Below are positions 7,755 to 16,685 of a stretch of DNA of 43,118 bases, in pieces. How positions within the stretch are numbered: position 1 is the stretch's first letter; each line of letters begins with the position of its first letter. Under the pieces are notes generated by a model. The model saw only the letters and a program-made list of their open reading frames with translations, did not search any database and was not told the DNA's origin. Source of the stretch: Brevundimonas sp. (GTDB lineage Bacteria > Pseudomonadota > Alphaproteobacteria > Caulobacterales > Caulobacteraceae); NCBI RefSeq assembly GCF_013823285.1, contig NZ_PNLV01000009.1:1-43118 (forward strand), in the 5' to 3' direction. Position numbers and translations under genes: made by a program.

Positions 7755-8343
7755 CGGCCTGGGGCGCTGCTTCGGGTTCCAGCGACCAGACGTCCAGGGT
7801 CAGCACCTGCCGGGGCGCGGCGGGGGATGCGGCGGGCGAGCGGTGAAGCAGTACCGGAAAGTCGGGCCAGGCCTCCCAGCCCGGCGCCGAGCCCTTCATG
7901 ATCGCTACGTCGCCTGGAAACAGCGTGCGGACCTGGCCCTTCGTCTGGCTGAGCCGGGCATCCAGATCGTCGCCGCATTCGTGCGCGAACAGCCATTCCG
8001 TACCCGGCCCGGCATAGGTGGTGATGAGCCTGACGGACACGGCGTCCTGATGAAAGCGGGGGCACTGGCGCTCCCGAACGGTCTCATGACGGCCTTTCCA
8101 GAAGAGGCTTCCGCTGACCGCGCAGAAGATTTCTCCGAGCTGCTGGAGATCCGTGTGCAGCCATTCGGGCGCCTGGCCCGAGGTGGAGACCCCGACCCCG
8201 TCAAAGGCCAGGAGGATGTCTCTATCCTCATGGAGATCCAGACACGGCGAGGGCCGGTTCCAGACCGCCATCCGCACCTGTGGCTCCCACAGGGTTGAAA
8301 AGACCAGAGGGGTCAGACCCTCGACGACGCAGCCGACAGCCAT
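7708..8343 (-). CDS. DUF1826 family protein
   Basis: A 211-residue soluble protein with the DUF1826 pattern: RMAVWNRP near residue 23, LHTDLQQLG, then FHQDAVSVRLITTYAGPGTEWL with conserved His, Asp and Arg. The His/Asp spacing recalls metal-binding cupin or 2-oxoglutarate oxygenase folds, but that is a guess. It is the third gene of a minus-strand operon, 3 bp after the second TonB receptor. DUF1826 genes are, to my knowledge, repeatedly found with Zur-regulated and COG0523 genes, which fits this location. The Pro/Ala-rich tail (about residues 190-211) overlaps the convergent DUF3299 gene. Confidence 0.75.
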   Translation of the reverse strand: MAVGCVVEGLTPLVFSTLWEPQVRMAVWNRPSPCLDLHEDRDILLAFDGVGVSTSGQAPEWLHTDLQQLGEIFCAVSGSLFWKGRHETVRERQCPRFHQDAVSVRLITTYAGPGTEWLFAHECGDDLDARLSQTKGQVRTLFPGDVAIMKGSAPGWEAWPDFPVLLHRSPAASPAAPRQVLTLDVWSLEPEAAPQAVSPPPVRSPAPSPRE

Positions 8344-8346
8344 TCT

Positions 8347-10368
8347 CTAGAAACGTCCGCTGAGGGTGACGGTGACGAATGAGCCCCGGCGTGTGACGCG
8401 ATCCTCAAATCCCGTGATCGCGCCGGATCGATCGCCCGCGAACAGGGTGCGCCGGCGACGCGTCTCCTGCCCGTTGAGGTCCTGGACCTTCAGTTGCAGC
8501 ATCAGGCCGCCGGTCAGGCGACGCTCGACGAAGCCGCCCCATCCGGCGTTGTCGCTGTAGCGGGTGAACTCGCTGAGCAGGTAGTCGGTCTGTCGCGCGC
8601 GGGCGGTGTAGGCCACACCCCAGCTCCAGGGACTTTCGGGGACGTCGCGGCGGAAGGCCGCTTTGATCCGGGGGTCGGAGGCGCCGCTGATGCCGCGATC
8701 TTCACCCGTCACCGGATCCGTGAAGTCCGTATCTAGGAACAGCGCCTCCAGGGTCAGGCGGCTGCCCGACCACAGGGTGTCCAGAGGGATGGTCGCGGCC
8801 GCCTTGATCCCGCGATAGGTCGCGTCGCCGACGTTGGCCAGGCCAGGAGCGCCGGACGGCAGCAGGATCTGCTCCAGCACATCGGTGCGGTCTTCGTGGA
8901 ACAGCTCAAGATTGGCCGCGAAGTCGCCGCTGCCACGGTAGTCCATGGACAAGGCGTACCGGGTGGTCCGCGCGGGCTCGATGTCCGGATTGCCCGCCTG
9001 GGTCTGGCCTTCGTTCAGCTCGGCGGACGCCGCGAAGTCGGCGAAGTCGAGTTGGCCGACGGTGGTGCGCACGCCCGCCCGGAGAAGGAGAGGTTCGCTC
9101 GGCCGCCAGGCGATGGCGAAGGACGGCTTCAGATAGGTCAGGTCACGGCTGTTGTCCGCGTCGCCGCTGACCGAAATCCTGGAGGCTTCGGCGGCGAGGC
9201 CGCCTTCGAGGGTCACCGCAGGGGTGAGGGCGTAGCTGGCGTTGGCGAAGGCTTCTCCGCGCCATTCCTCCACCGTGATATTGGACGCCGGCACAGGCGC
9301 GTCGACGCCGTCCACCGTCAGGCTGAAGGTGCTCTCGAGGCGATTGTAGGCGAACTCGCCCCCGACTTCTCCTTTCAGACGTCTGTCCTGGGGGGAGGCG
9401 AACCGGGTGCGCGCCACAGCTTCCAGCGGGCGGGACGTGGAGGCGACCCCGACCCGCCCCGGAAGGGGCCCCGCCGCATCCCGCGTTCGCTGATCCTGAC
9501 CGGCCTCGTTGTCCTCCACGTTCAGAAGGCCGACGGTGCTCCAGCTCCATTGACCCATGGGCCGGGTGAAATCGACACCCAGCTCCCCGATCCACAGGAT
9601 GCTGTCCAGCGACAGAAGCTCCAGCTGGTCGGGTGCGCCATCCGGAAGCCGAGCCAGGAACCGGTCGCTGGTCTGATCGAAATAATAGAAGGACCGGCCG
9701 AACCGTCCCGTCACCTTCAACCTGCCGCCGAGGGCGTCGCGCGTGGCTTCTCCGGAGAGGAAGACGTCCGTGAGGGTGGAGGGGAGAAACACCTCCTGGC
9801 TGGACACCACCTCGCCGTCCGGGTCCGTGAAGACGCGCTCGGTCTCGAAGGGATATTCCTCCCAGAAGCCGTTGAACTGGACGGATGTGTCCCACCCTCC
9901 CATTTCCCGCGACGCCGTGGCCGCCAGGCGGGGATAGACCATCCCCCGGCCGTTTCGCTCCAGGCCCGCCGACCAGATTCCGGACGTCCCGCCCCGGAGC
10001 CGGACGAGATTCAGCACCAGCGCTTGCCCCTGGGCGTCGGCGAGATTGGCGTTGCGAAGCAGCTCCACCCGGTCGATCTGATCCGCCGGAATGCGGCGCA
10101 AAGTCTCGCGGATGCCGCCCGATTTGGAGGAGGGCCGGGCGCCGTCGATCAGGACGTTGGAGCCTGAACCGGCCAGTCCGCGCACCGATCCGTCGCCCTC
10201 GATGAGAACGAACCCCGGGGTGCGTTCGACGATGTCGAGCGCTGTGCGCGGGTTGAAGGCGGCGAAGTCCGATGCCGGGTAGGTCGTGGTCCCCGCGCTT
10301 TGGGCGCGGGCGGGCTCGCCGGCTCCAAGGAGCGCCAGAATGCCGGCCAGGGTCAGCGCCGTGCGCAT
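8347..10368 (-). CDS. TonB-dependent outer-membrane receptor
   Basis: A 673-residue protein with a signal peptide (cleavage near GEPARAQ), a plug domain (TALDIVERTPGF, VLIDGARPSSKSGG, VELLRNAN at about 40-105) and a long beta-barrel ending in LSGRF with a terminal Phe, the outer-membrane insertion signal. It lacks the N-terminal STN and CarboxypepD domains, so it is a transport-only receptor. It lies 1 bp after the siderophore-type receptor and 3 bp before DUF1826, so the three form one transcript from the Zur-type operator at 12477. The ligand cannot be read from sequence; zinc or a zinc chelate is inferred from regulation. Confidence 0.85.
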   Translation of the reverse strand: MRTALTLAGILALLGAGEPARAQSAGTTTYPASDFAAFNPRTALDIVERTPGFVLIEGDGSVRGLAGSGSNVLIDGARPSSKSGGIRETLRRIPADQIDRVELLRNANLADAQGQALVLNLVRLRGGTSGIWSAGLERNGRGMVYPRLAATASREMGGWDTSVQFNGFWEEYPFETERVFTDPDGEVVSSQEVFLPSTLTDVFLSGEATRDALGGRLKVTGRFGRSFYYFDQTSDRFLARLPDGAPDQLELLSLDSILWIGELGVDFTRPMGQWSWSTVGLLNVEDNEAGQDQRTRDAAGPLPGRVGVASTSRPLEAVARTRFASPQDRRLKGEVGGEFAYNRLESTFSLTVDGVDAPVPASNITVEEWRGEAFANASYALTPAVTLEGGLAAEASRISVSGDADNSRDLTYLKPSFAIAWRPSEPLLLRAGVRTTVGQLDFADFAASAELNEGQTQAGNPDIEPARTTRYALSMDYRGSGDFAANLELFHEDRTDVLEQILLPSGAPGLANVGDATYRGIKAAATIPLDTLWSGSRLTLEALFLDTDFTDPVTGEDRGISGASDPRIKAAFRRDVPESPWSWGVAYTARARQTDYLLSEFTRYSDNAGWGGFVERRLTGGLMLQLKVQDLNGQETRRRRTLFAGDRSGAITGFEDRVTRRGSFVTVTLSGRF

Positions 10369-10369
10369 G

Positions 10370-12445
10370 TCACCAGCGCCTGCTGAGCGTCAGGCGGGCC
10401 GTTCGCGGCGCCTGGGGGTAGATCTGGGAGAAGCCGCCGGTGATGAAGATGGTCTCGTCGTTGACGTTGTCCACGTTCAGCCGGACCTCGTAGCCGCCCG
10501 CGAAGGCATAGGCGGCGTTGAGGTCCAGGCGGGTGTAGCCGGGCAGATCGAAATTGTTGGAGGTGGTCGCCGCCTGGCTCGAGGCGTGGAACAGGCCGCC
10601 CCCCACCGTCAGGCCCGCCAGCGCACCGTCAAAGGCCCACGAGGTCCAGAGCGCGGCCTGATGATCGGGCACCCCCGCCAGCCGATTGCCGAGCACGAAG
10701 CTGTTGGTGTCCTCGGTGATCTCGCTGTCGCTGTAGGCGTAGGACGCCACCACGGTCCACGGATCCAGCGGGCGGGCGGACAGTTCCGCCTCGACGCCGC
10801 GAACCCGGATCTCCCCCGCCTGGATGACGAGGTTGAAGTCCACCGGATCGCCGACCACCGCGTCGGTCTTGGTGATTTCATAGGCCGACAGGGTCATCTC
10901 GGCCCGGCCGTCCAGGAACAGGGCCTTGGTCCCGACCTCGAACTGTTCGCCGCGCGTGGGCCTCGGCGTCAGGCCGCTTTCCAGCAGGCCCGCGTCAGCT
11001 TCATTGCGCGAGGATTGCGCCCAGCTGCCATAGACGGACCAGTCGGGCGTCACGAGATAGGTCAGGCCCGCCCGGGGCGAGAAGGGGCTGTCGGTGCGGG
11101 TGACAGCCGGCTCCACGAAGCCTGCCGAGAAGGCGTAGGTCTCAACCTCCTCCAGCCGTCCGCCCAGCAGCAGCCGCCAGCGATCCCAGGCGATTTCGTC
11201 CTGGATATAGATCGCGTTGGAGCGGTACTCGTAGCGGCTGTCGCCGGTGGCGATGTAGCTGTCCGGCCGGCCGGTCGGAACCGGATTGTTCAGGTCGATC
11301 GGCTGAGCGTAGGCGATCTGGCCGTCGAGGAAGGCGAGCTCGTCCCGGGCATGCTCGACGCCGATCAGGAGGCGATGGGTGAGCGAGCCGGTGGTGACGC
11401 GCCCATAGAACTCCGCCTGAAGCGTGAGGTCATCCTGGGTTTCGTTGTAGCTGACGAAATTGCGGTTCACCGTCGTGCCGGAAAGGGCCGGGAAGCCGTA
11501 GTTGAAGAACTGCTCCTCTGGCACGTCGACGGCGGAGACGAAGGCCCCCAGCCGCATGCGCCAGTCGTCGGTCAGCCGTCGGTTGAACTCCAGCCCGCCG
11601 ACCCACTGGCGCTTCTCGATGCGCATGAAGTCTTCGCCGTAGTTCCGGCTGATGGGCTGGTCAAGAAAGACCGGACTGTTGCCCAGGCCGCGGTCGAAGG
11701 CGGCGTCGCGGTTGAGATACTCCAGTCGGGCCAGCAGGCTGGTGCGGTCATCGGGCCGCCATTCCACCACCGGCGAGATGAACAGCTGTTCGTTGTCGAT
11801 CAAGTCGCGATAGCTGTCGGCGTTCTCATAGCCGATGTTCAGCCGTCCCAGCACGCTGCCGTCGGCGGTCAGCGCCCCGGTGACATCCAGCCCGCCGCGC
11901 CAGTAATCGTGGCTGCCGCCGACGATGAAGGCCTCGCCCCCGAACTCGGATTGCGGTCGCTTCGAGACGAAGTTGATCACGCCCCCCGGCTCGAACCGGC
12001 CATAGAGGGCCGAGGCCGGGCCCTTCAGGACCTCGATGCTCTCCACGCCCTGAAGATCGATCTCCGGCTGGCTCACCGACTGGCGCATTCCGTCGCGCAG
12101 GGTCGAAATGTTCTGGAAGCCCCGGATGCGGAACCGCTGGTTGCCGGAGAACCCGATCGTGCGCTGGACGCCGCTGATCGTCTCCGCCGCCTCGCCGATG
12201 TTGGAGACGTTGCGCAGATCAAGCAGTTCGCGCGAGACGATGTTCACGGTGAAGGGCGTCTCGATCACAGGCGCGCCCGACTTCGTGGCCGTCTCGCCGG
12301 GAATGCGCCCCAGGGGGCGGCCATAGACGGTCACCGCTTCGACCTCCGTGGCCGACGGATCGTTGGTGACGATCGGCGCGTCCTGGCCCAAGGCCGGTGA
12401 CGACAGCAGCGCGGACAGGCTGACGGTGACGAAAAGCGTTTTCAA
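10370..12445 (-). CDS. TonB-dependent siderophore-type receptor
   Basis: A 691-residue receptor with signal peptide (SSPALGQ), plug domain ([21 protein letters not shown], then [19 protein letters not shown] at about 60-170) and a barrel ending LTLSRRW with terminal Trp. The plug matches the TonB-dependent siderophore receptor family. It heads the minus operon and diverges from a FecB-like binding-protein gene, a typical receptor plus ABC importer pairing. The Zur-type palindrome about 32 bp upstream of its ATG suggests that its ligand is a zinc-loaded chelator rather than a ferric siderophore. Confidence 0.88.
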   Translation of the reverse strand: MKTLFVTVSLSALLSSPALGQDAPIVTNDPSATEVEAVTVYGRPLGRIPGETATKSGAPVIETPFTVNIVSRELLDLRNVSNIGEAAETISGVQRTIGFSGNQRFRIRGFQNISTLRDGMRQSVSQPEIDLQGVESIEVLKGPASALYGRFEPGGVINFVSKRPQSEFGGEAFIVGGSHDYWRGGLDVTGALTADGSVLGRLNIGYENADSYRDLIDNEQLFISPVVEWRPDDRTSLLARLEYLNRDAAFDRGLGNSPVFLDQPISRNYGEDFMRIEKRQWVGGLEFNRRLTDDWRMRLGAFVSAVDVPEEQFFNYGFPALSGTTVNRNFVSYNETQDDLTLQAEFYGRVTTGSLTHRLLIGVEHARDELAFLDGQIAYAQPIDLNNPVPTGRPDSYIATGDSRYEYRSNAIYIQDEIAWDRWRLLLGGRLEEVETYAFSAGFVEPAVTRTDSPFSPRAGLTYLVTPDWSVYGSWAQSSRNEADAGLLESGLTPRPTRGEQFEVGTKALFLDGRAEMTLSAYEITKTDAVVGDPVDFNLVIQAGEIRVRGVEAELSARPLDPWTVVASYAYSDSEITEDTNSFVLGNRLAGVPDHQAALWTSWAFDGALAGLTVGGGLFHASSQAATTSNNFDLPGYTRLDLNAAYAFAGGYEVRLNVDNVNDETIFITGGFSQIYPQAPRTARLTLSRRW

Positions 12446-12476
12446 GGAAATCCCCCGGTGAACTGAACCTGGTGCT

Positions 12477-12491
12477 TGTTACGATATAACA
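12477..12491. promoter_or_regulatory. Zur-type operator between TonB receptor operon and FecBCD operon
   Basis: TGTTACGATATAACA is a palindrome with arms TGTTA / TAACA. It differs by one central base from the core of the operator at 5102. It lies 31 bp from the receptor ATG and 40 bp from the binding-protein ATG, so it can control both transcripts. Confidence 0.8.
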
Positions 12492-12531
12492 TTGCAGTTA
12501 GTCACCCCCTTCCGGCGTGCGGGAGTGAAGG

Positions 12532-13719
12532 ATGCTGAGAAGACATTTTCTGCTGGCGGCGGCGGCAACGCCTCTGGCCGGCTGTGAAGCGGGCGATGCT
12601 GCTTCCCGCGCCGGCGCCGCGGCGACCGGTGAACCCATCCCGCTGAAGTACGCGCGCTATCTTCAGCTTGAGCGGCACGAGGGGTTCACCGTCGCGCGGC
12701 TGCGGGCGCCGGTGGCTGATCAGAGCGGCGGCCAGGCCGAGGAGCAGTCGGCGGTCATCGTCATGGCGCCGCGCGATGGGCCGGCGCCGCAGCTGGAAGG
12801 CGAGCTCAGGACCGCGACCGTGGTTCGTACGCCGGTCATGCGCGTCGCGGCCAACAACGGATCGGACGAGGCATTCCTGGGGCAACTGGGCGCCAGCGAC
12901 CGTCTGGTGGCCGTGGGCGGCCGTGGCTCCTATGACGATGAGGTGCGGCAGGCGGTCATCGACGGGCGCATCGGGCAGATCGGCTACAACTGGCATGCAC
13001 CGCCGAACATGGATGTGCTTCTGGCGGCGCGGCCCGACGTCTTTCTGATGCGGCTGTCCGATCTGGCGCACACCCCGGTTCTGGATCGCGCGCGTCAACT
13101 GGGCCTCACGGTTGTGCCCACCTTCGCCGAAGACGAGCCGACCTACATGGGGCGGGCCGAGTGGATCCGGTTCTACGGTTTGCTGACGGGACTGGAGTCC
13201 GTGGCGGACGATCTGTTCTCGCAGATCGACGCGCGCGTGGCCGCGTTGAAATCGGCCGTCGTCGACCGGGAGAGGGTTCCCATGCTGTGGGCCTATCCCA
13301 GTGGAGGCGGCCGCTGGGTCGCCACCGTGCGGGGCGCGGAACAGGACTATATGGCGGACGCCGGGGGTCTCAACCTGCTTGCGCGGTCCGAGGATTTGCG
13401 CCGCTATTCCTCCGACGAGCTCTCGACCGAACAGGTCCTGCTGGTGGCCGAACAGGCCCAGGTCTGGATCATCGGCGACATCCATGCGGCGCCTCCGCGA
13501 AGCACCGCCGTGGAAGCGGTCTCTCCCGCCTTCCAGAACGGGCGCCTGTTTTCCAATGCGGGCCGCACCAAGCCCGAGGCCAACGCCTATGACTGGTACC
13601 AGACCGGTCTTGTGCGGCCCGACTGGGTGCTGGCGGACGTCGTCAAGGCGCTCCACCCCGATCTGGTGACCGAGCCATTCCGCTACCTCAAACCGGTGCC
13701 GCAGGGAGCCTACCTGTGA
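12532..13719 (+). CDS. FecB-like periplasmic binding lipoprotein
   Basis: A 395-residue ABC substrate-binding protein. The signal LRRHFLLAAAATPLAGC carries a twin-arginine pair and a lipobox (Cys18), so it may be Tat-exported and lipid anchored. From about residue 100 it follows the type III binding-protein pattern (TVVRTPVMRVAANNGSDEAF, RLVAVGG, ARPDVFLMRLSD, LVPTF-like strand VVPTFAED), as in vitamin B12, heme and siderophore binding proteins. It overlaps the permease start by 4 bp (GTGA). It should hand the periplasmic ligand from the TonB receptors to the FecCD permease. Confidence 0.85.
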   Translation: MLRRHFLLAAAATPLAGCEAGDAASRAGAAATGEPIPLKYARYLQLERHEGFTVARLRAPVADQSGGQAEEQSAVIVMAPRDGPAPQLEGELRTATVVRTPVMRVAANNGSDEAFLGQLGASDRLVAVGGRGSYDDEVRQAVIDGRIGQIGYNWHAPPNMDVLLAARPDVFLMRLSDLAHTPVLDRARQLGLTVVPTFAEDEPTYMGRAEWIRFYGLLTGLESVADDLFSQIDARVAALKSAVVDRERVPMLWAYPSGGGRWVATVRGAEQDYMADAGGLNLLARSEDLRRYSSDELSTEQVLLVAEQAQVWIIGDIHAAPPRSTAVEAVSPAFQNGRLFSNAGRTKPEANAYDWYQTGLVRPDWVLADVVKALHPDLVTEPFRYLKPVPQGAYL

Positions 13720-14753
13720 CGGGCGTGGCGCGATCGACGGCGGTCTCTGCCTGCGTTGCGGCGGCGCTGATCGCAGGCGTGATCGGCAGCCTGATGATCG
13801 GTCAGGTGATGCTGTCGCCGGGCGATGTAATCTCGGGCCTCATGGGCGCCGGGTCCGGATCAATGGAGTCGCGGATCGTGGTGGATCTGCGTCTTCCACG
13901 GGTTCTCGCCGCCGTTCTGGGCGGCGGCGCGCTCGGCGTCGCCGGACTGTTGATGCAGACCCTGTTCCGCAATCCCCTGGCGGACGCGTGGTCGCTGGGT
14001 CTGATGGCTGGCGGCCAGCTGGGCGCGGCGCTGGTGATCGTGGCTGGCGCGGTGGTCGGGCCGGGCTTTCTCATGTTTCTGACAGGCTTTGCCGGCATCG
14101 GCGTCGTTGCGGGATCCGCCGCTGGCACCCTCGCGGTGGCCCTGGCCATGACGGCCATGGCGCGGCGGGTGGGCACCGTGACCCTTCTGGTGCTGGGTCT
14201 GATGCTGGGTTTCATGGCCCAGGGCCTGATCAGCGTCCTGCTGCACTTCACCAACCGCAGCCAGGCGCGGATCTTCGCGGCCTGGAATGACGCCACCTTC
14301 GCCGGCGTCGTCTGGACCGACTTCCTGACCCTCGCGCCGCTGCTGGCCCTGGGCCTCATCGGCGCGATCGCCCTGGCCAAGCCCCTTACAGCCCTTCTGC
14401 TCGGAGACGCCTATGCCGAGAGCCTGGGGGTCAACGTAGCCAGGCTGCGTCGTCTGGTGCTGGGAGCGACGATCCTTCTGGCCGCTCCTGTCACCGCCTT
14501 CTGTGGTCCGGTGGCCTTCGTCGGGCTGATCGTCCCCCACTTGGCGCGCGGGCTGGTCGGATCGACCCGCATTGGCGCCCTGATCCCCGCCACGGCCCTG
14601 CTTGGGGGACTGCTCGCCCTGGCCGCCGATCTTGTCGTCCACCTGCCTTGGGACCAGCACTTCCTGCACCTGAACGCGATCCTGGCGATCCTGGGCGCGC
14701 CGGTGGTGATCCTGCTGCTGCTGCGCTCCCGCAGCCTCCGTACGGGGGTCTGA
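13716..14753 (+). CDS. FecCD-type ABC importer permease
   Basis: A 345-residue protein with about ten hydrophobic segments. It carries the FecCD signatures LRLPRVLAAVLGGGALGVAG, QTLFRNPLADAWSLG, GPVAFVGLIVPHLAR and the C-terminal GAPVVILLLLR. Length and motifs match BtuC/FhuB-family permeases that move siderophores, heme or cobalamin. It starts at GTG 13716 within the binding-protein stop and is followed 2 bp later by the ATPase. A homodimer with two ATPase subunits is expected. Confidence 0.9.
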   Translation: MTGVARSTAVSACVAAALIAGVIGSLMIGQVMLSPGDVISGLMGAGSGSMESRIVVDLRLPRVLAAVLGGGALGVAGLLMQTLFRNPLADAWSLGLMAGGQLGAALVIVAGAVVGPGFLMFLTGFAGIGVVAGSAAGTLAVALAMTAMARRVGTVTLLVLGLMLGFMAQGLISVLLHFTNRSQARIFAAWNDATFAGVVWTDFLTLAPLLALGLIGAIALAKPLTALLLGDAYAESLGVNVARLRRLVLGATILLAAPVTAFCGPVAFVGLIVPHLARGLVGSTRIGALIPATALLGGLLALAADLVVHLPWDQHFLHLNAILAILGAPVVILLLLRSRSLRTGV

Positions 14754-14755
14754 CC

Positions 14756-15742
14756 ATGTACGACCTGAATGCCCTGCAGATCGGCCACGGCGGGACCGCG
14801 CTCTCCACGCTCCAGGAGGTCTCCGTGGCGCCGGGCGAGTTCATCTGCCTGCTGGGCCGCAACGGACAGGGCAAGTCGACCCTGTTGCGCACCCTGGCCG
14901 GATTTATTCCCCCGGTTGGGGGGCAGGCGCTTCTCGATGGCCGTCCGGTTCGTGACTGGTCGGCGGCGGAGCGGGCCAGGAAGATCGCGGTCGTCCTGAC
15001 GGACCGCCCACAGGTCCCGGCCCTGCGCGTGACAGAGCTCGTGGAAATGGGGCGACAGCCCTACACAGGCTGGTCTGGCGCCCTGTCGGTCGAGGATCGC
15101 CGGATCGCGGACGAGGCCCTTGAGCGTGTGGAGGGGGGCCACCTGCGGGACCGTTATGTGGACAGCCTGTCGGACGGTGAGCGCCAGCGGGTGATGATCG
15201 CCCGCGCCCTGGCCCAGCAGCCGCGCATCATGCTGCTGGACGAGATCACCGCCTTCCTCGATCTGCCCAGCCGCGTGACCATCGTGTCCACCCTGCGCCG
15301 GATCGCGCGGGATGCGGGGGTGTCGATCATCCTGTCCAGCCACGACTTAGAACTGTCGCTGGGCTCGGCGGATCGGCTTTGGCTGCTGCCGGGCGGCGGC
15401 CGGTTCGTCGACGGCGCGCCGGAGGATGTGGCGCTTTCAGGCGCTCTGGGCGAAGCATTCGACCAGCCGAACCTGTCCTTCTCCCTGGAGCGGGGCCGCT
15501 TTGAAACCCATGCGGCGCGGCGCGGTCTGGCGCTCGTCAAGGCGGAAGGTGTGGTTCGGCCGTGGCTGATCCGGGGGCTTGAACGCCTCGGCTTCGAGGT
15601 CGCTGCTTCGGCTGATCATGCCGATGTGGTCGTGTCCTATGCGGACGGCATGTTCCGCATCGGTGATGAGGCCTACGGTTCGATCCTTGACCTCAGTCGG
15701 TCGCCGCAACTGTCACTGACCACGGTGCAGGCTCCCGTCTGA
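14756..15742 (+). CDS. FecE-like ABC importer ATPase with a C-terminal extension
   Basis: A 328-residue ATPase; ATG 14756 lies 2 bp past the permease stop. It shows Walker A GRNGQGKST, a Q-loop region (VVLTDRPQ), signature LSDGERQRV, Walker B IMLLDEITAFLD and H-loop SSHD. The core ends near residue 225. A further 100 residues (DQPNLSFSLERGRFETH, RPWLIRGLERLGFEVA) form an alpha/beta extension also known from some Bacteroidetes and sphingomonad siderophore or heme importers. The extension may be regulatory. The gene closes the FecBCD operon and converges on the flavoprotein gene 16 bp away. Confidence 0.88.
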   Translation: MYDLNALQIGHGGTALSTLQEVSVAPGEFICLLGRNGQGKSTLLRTLAGFIPPVGGQALLDGRPVRDWSAAERARKIAVVLTDRPQVPALRVTELVEMGRQPYTGWSGALSVEDRRIADEALERVEGGHLRDRYVDSLSDGERQRVMIARALAQQPRIMLLDEITAFLDLPSRVTIVSTLRRIARDAGVSIILSSHDLELSLGSADRLWLLPGGGRFVDGAPEDVALSGALGEAFDQPNLSFSLERGRFETHAARRGLALVKAEGVVRPWLIRGLERLGFEVAASADHADVVVSYADGMFRIGDEAYGSILDLSRSPQLSLTTVQAPV

Positions 15743-15758
15743 CGCAGGCTCCCTCTGG

Positions 15759-16685
15759 TCAGGCCAGCTCCTCCTCGAGCAGGGAGCGGAACAGGCCATG
15801 GGCGGCGGTCATGCCGTCCGATGCGGCGTAGGTGATGTTGGATGCGGCGCGGGCCAGGTCGCCGGCGGCGAAGACGCCGGGCTGGCTGGTCTGCTGCATG
15901 GGGTCCACCTTGACCAGACGACCCACCGGCGTGTCCGTCATCTCGCAGCCGAGGTGTTCCGCGAAGCTGTTGCCCAGCCGCACATGGGATCCCACGAAGA
16001 TCGCCTTCAGCGGGATGAACCGGCCATCGGCCAGCCGGGCGCCGTCTAGCAGCGGGGCCGCACCCTCCAGCGCGGCGATGGGGGTCCGTTCGATGGCGAC
16101 GCCCCGCAGACCCAGCATCCGGGTCTCTTCGGCGGACAGCTGGACGGCTGGGTCGAGGAACAGGGTGGGCTCGCCCCATTCCGCCACCATGAGGGCGTAG
16201 TGGGTGGTGTGCTCGCCCTGGCTGAGAACGCCGATGGGCCCACGGTCGATTTCATAGCCGTGGCACCAGGGGCAGTGAATGGCGGTCTGGCCCCAGCGCT
16301 CCTTCACGCCGGGTATGGCCGGGGGGGCGTCCTCGACGCCGTGGGCTAGCAGCACCCGCCGCCCTTCCACAGTCGCGCCGTCAGCCATGGCGATAGAGAA
16401 GCCGCGCCCGGAGCGTTCGACGGACACCGCTTCGCCCTGCCGAATGACTGCGGTGGGATAGGCCATGATCTGACGTCGGGCGTCGTCGGTGATGTCACGC
16501 CCCGGTCGCCCATCGTTGGCCAGAACGCCGTGCGCGTGGGAGGCGAACCGGTTTCTCGGCCGGCCGTCATCGATCACCAGAACCCGTCGGCGGGCCCGCG
16601 CCAGCTGGAGGCCAGCCGACAGCCCGGCGTAGGAGCCGCCGATGATCACGGCGTCATGGGGCAGAGGGCTTTCTTGCATAGGCAT
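15759..16685 (-). CDS. FAD/NAD(P)-dependent thioredoxin-reductase-like protein
   Basis: A 308-residue flavoprotein. The FAD-binding GGSYAGLSAG lies near residue 16, the redox CxxC is CPWCHGYE near residue 140, and the second FAD contact is GVFAAGDLAR near 270. The domain order (FAD, then NADPH domain with CxxC) matches low-Mr thioredoxin reductases and the related fungal-type disulfide oxidases. CPWC instead of the bacterial TrxR CAxC suggests a non-thioredoxin partner. It starts inside the 3' end of the Rrf2 gene (32-bp overlap), so the regulator and enzyme form one operon. Confidence 0.85.
   Translation of the reverse strand: MPMQESPLPHDAVIIGGSYAGLSAGLQLARARRRVLVIDDGRPRNRFASHAHGVLANDGRPGRDITDDARRQIMAYPTAVIRQGEAVSVERSGRGFSIAMADGATVEGRRVLLAHGVEDAPPAIPGVKERWGQTAIHCPWCHGYEIDRGPIGVLSQGEHTTHYALMVAEWGEPTLFLDPAVQLSAEETRMLGLRGVAIERTPIAALEGAAPLLDGARLADGRFIPLKAIFVGSHVRLGNSFAEHLGCEMTDTPVGRLVKVDPMQQTSQPGVFAAGDLARAASNITYAASDGMTAAHGLFRSLLEEELA

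Noticed and set aside
8896-10167. 423-residue plus-strand ORF
   Set aside because: Antisense shadow of the second TonB receptor.
10286-12400. 704-residue plus-strand ORF
   Set aside because: Antisense shadow of the siderophore receptor, which has clear plug and barrel motifs.
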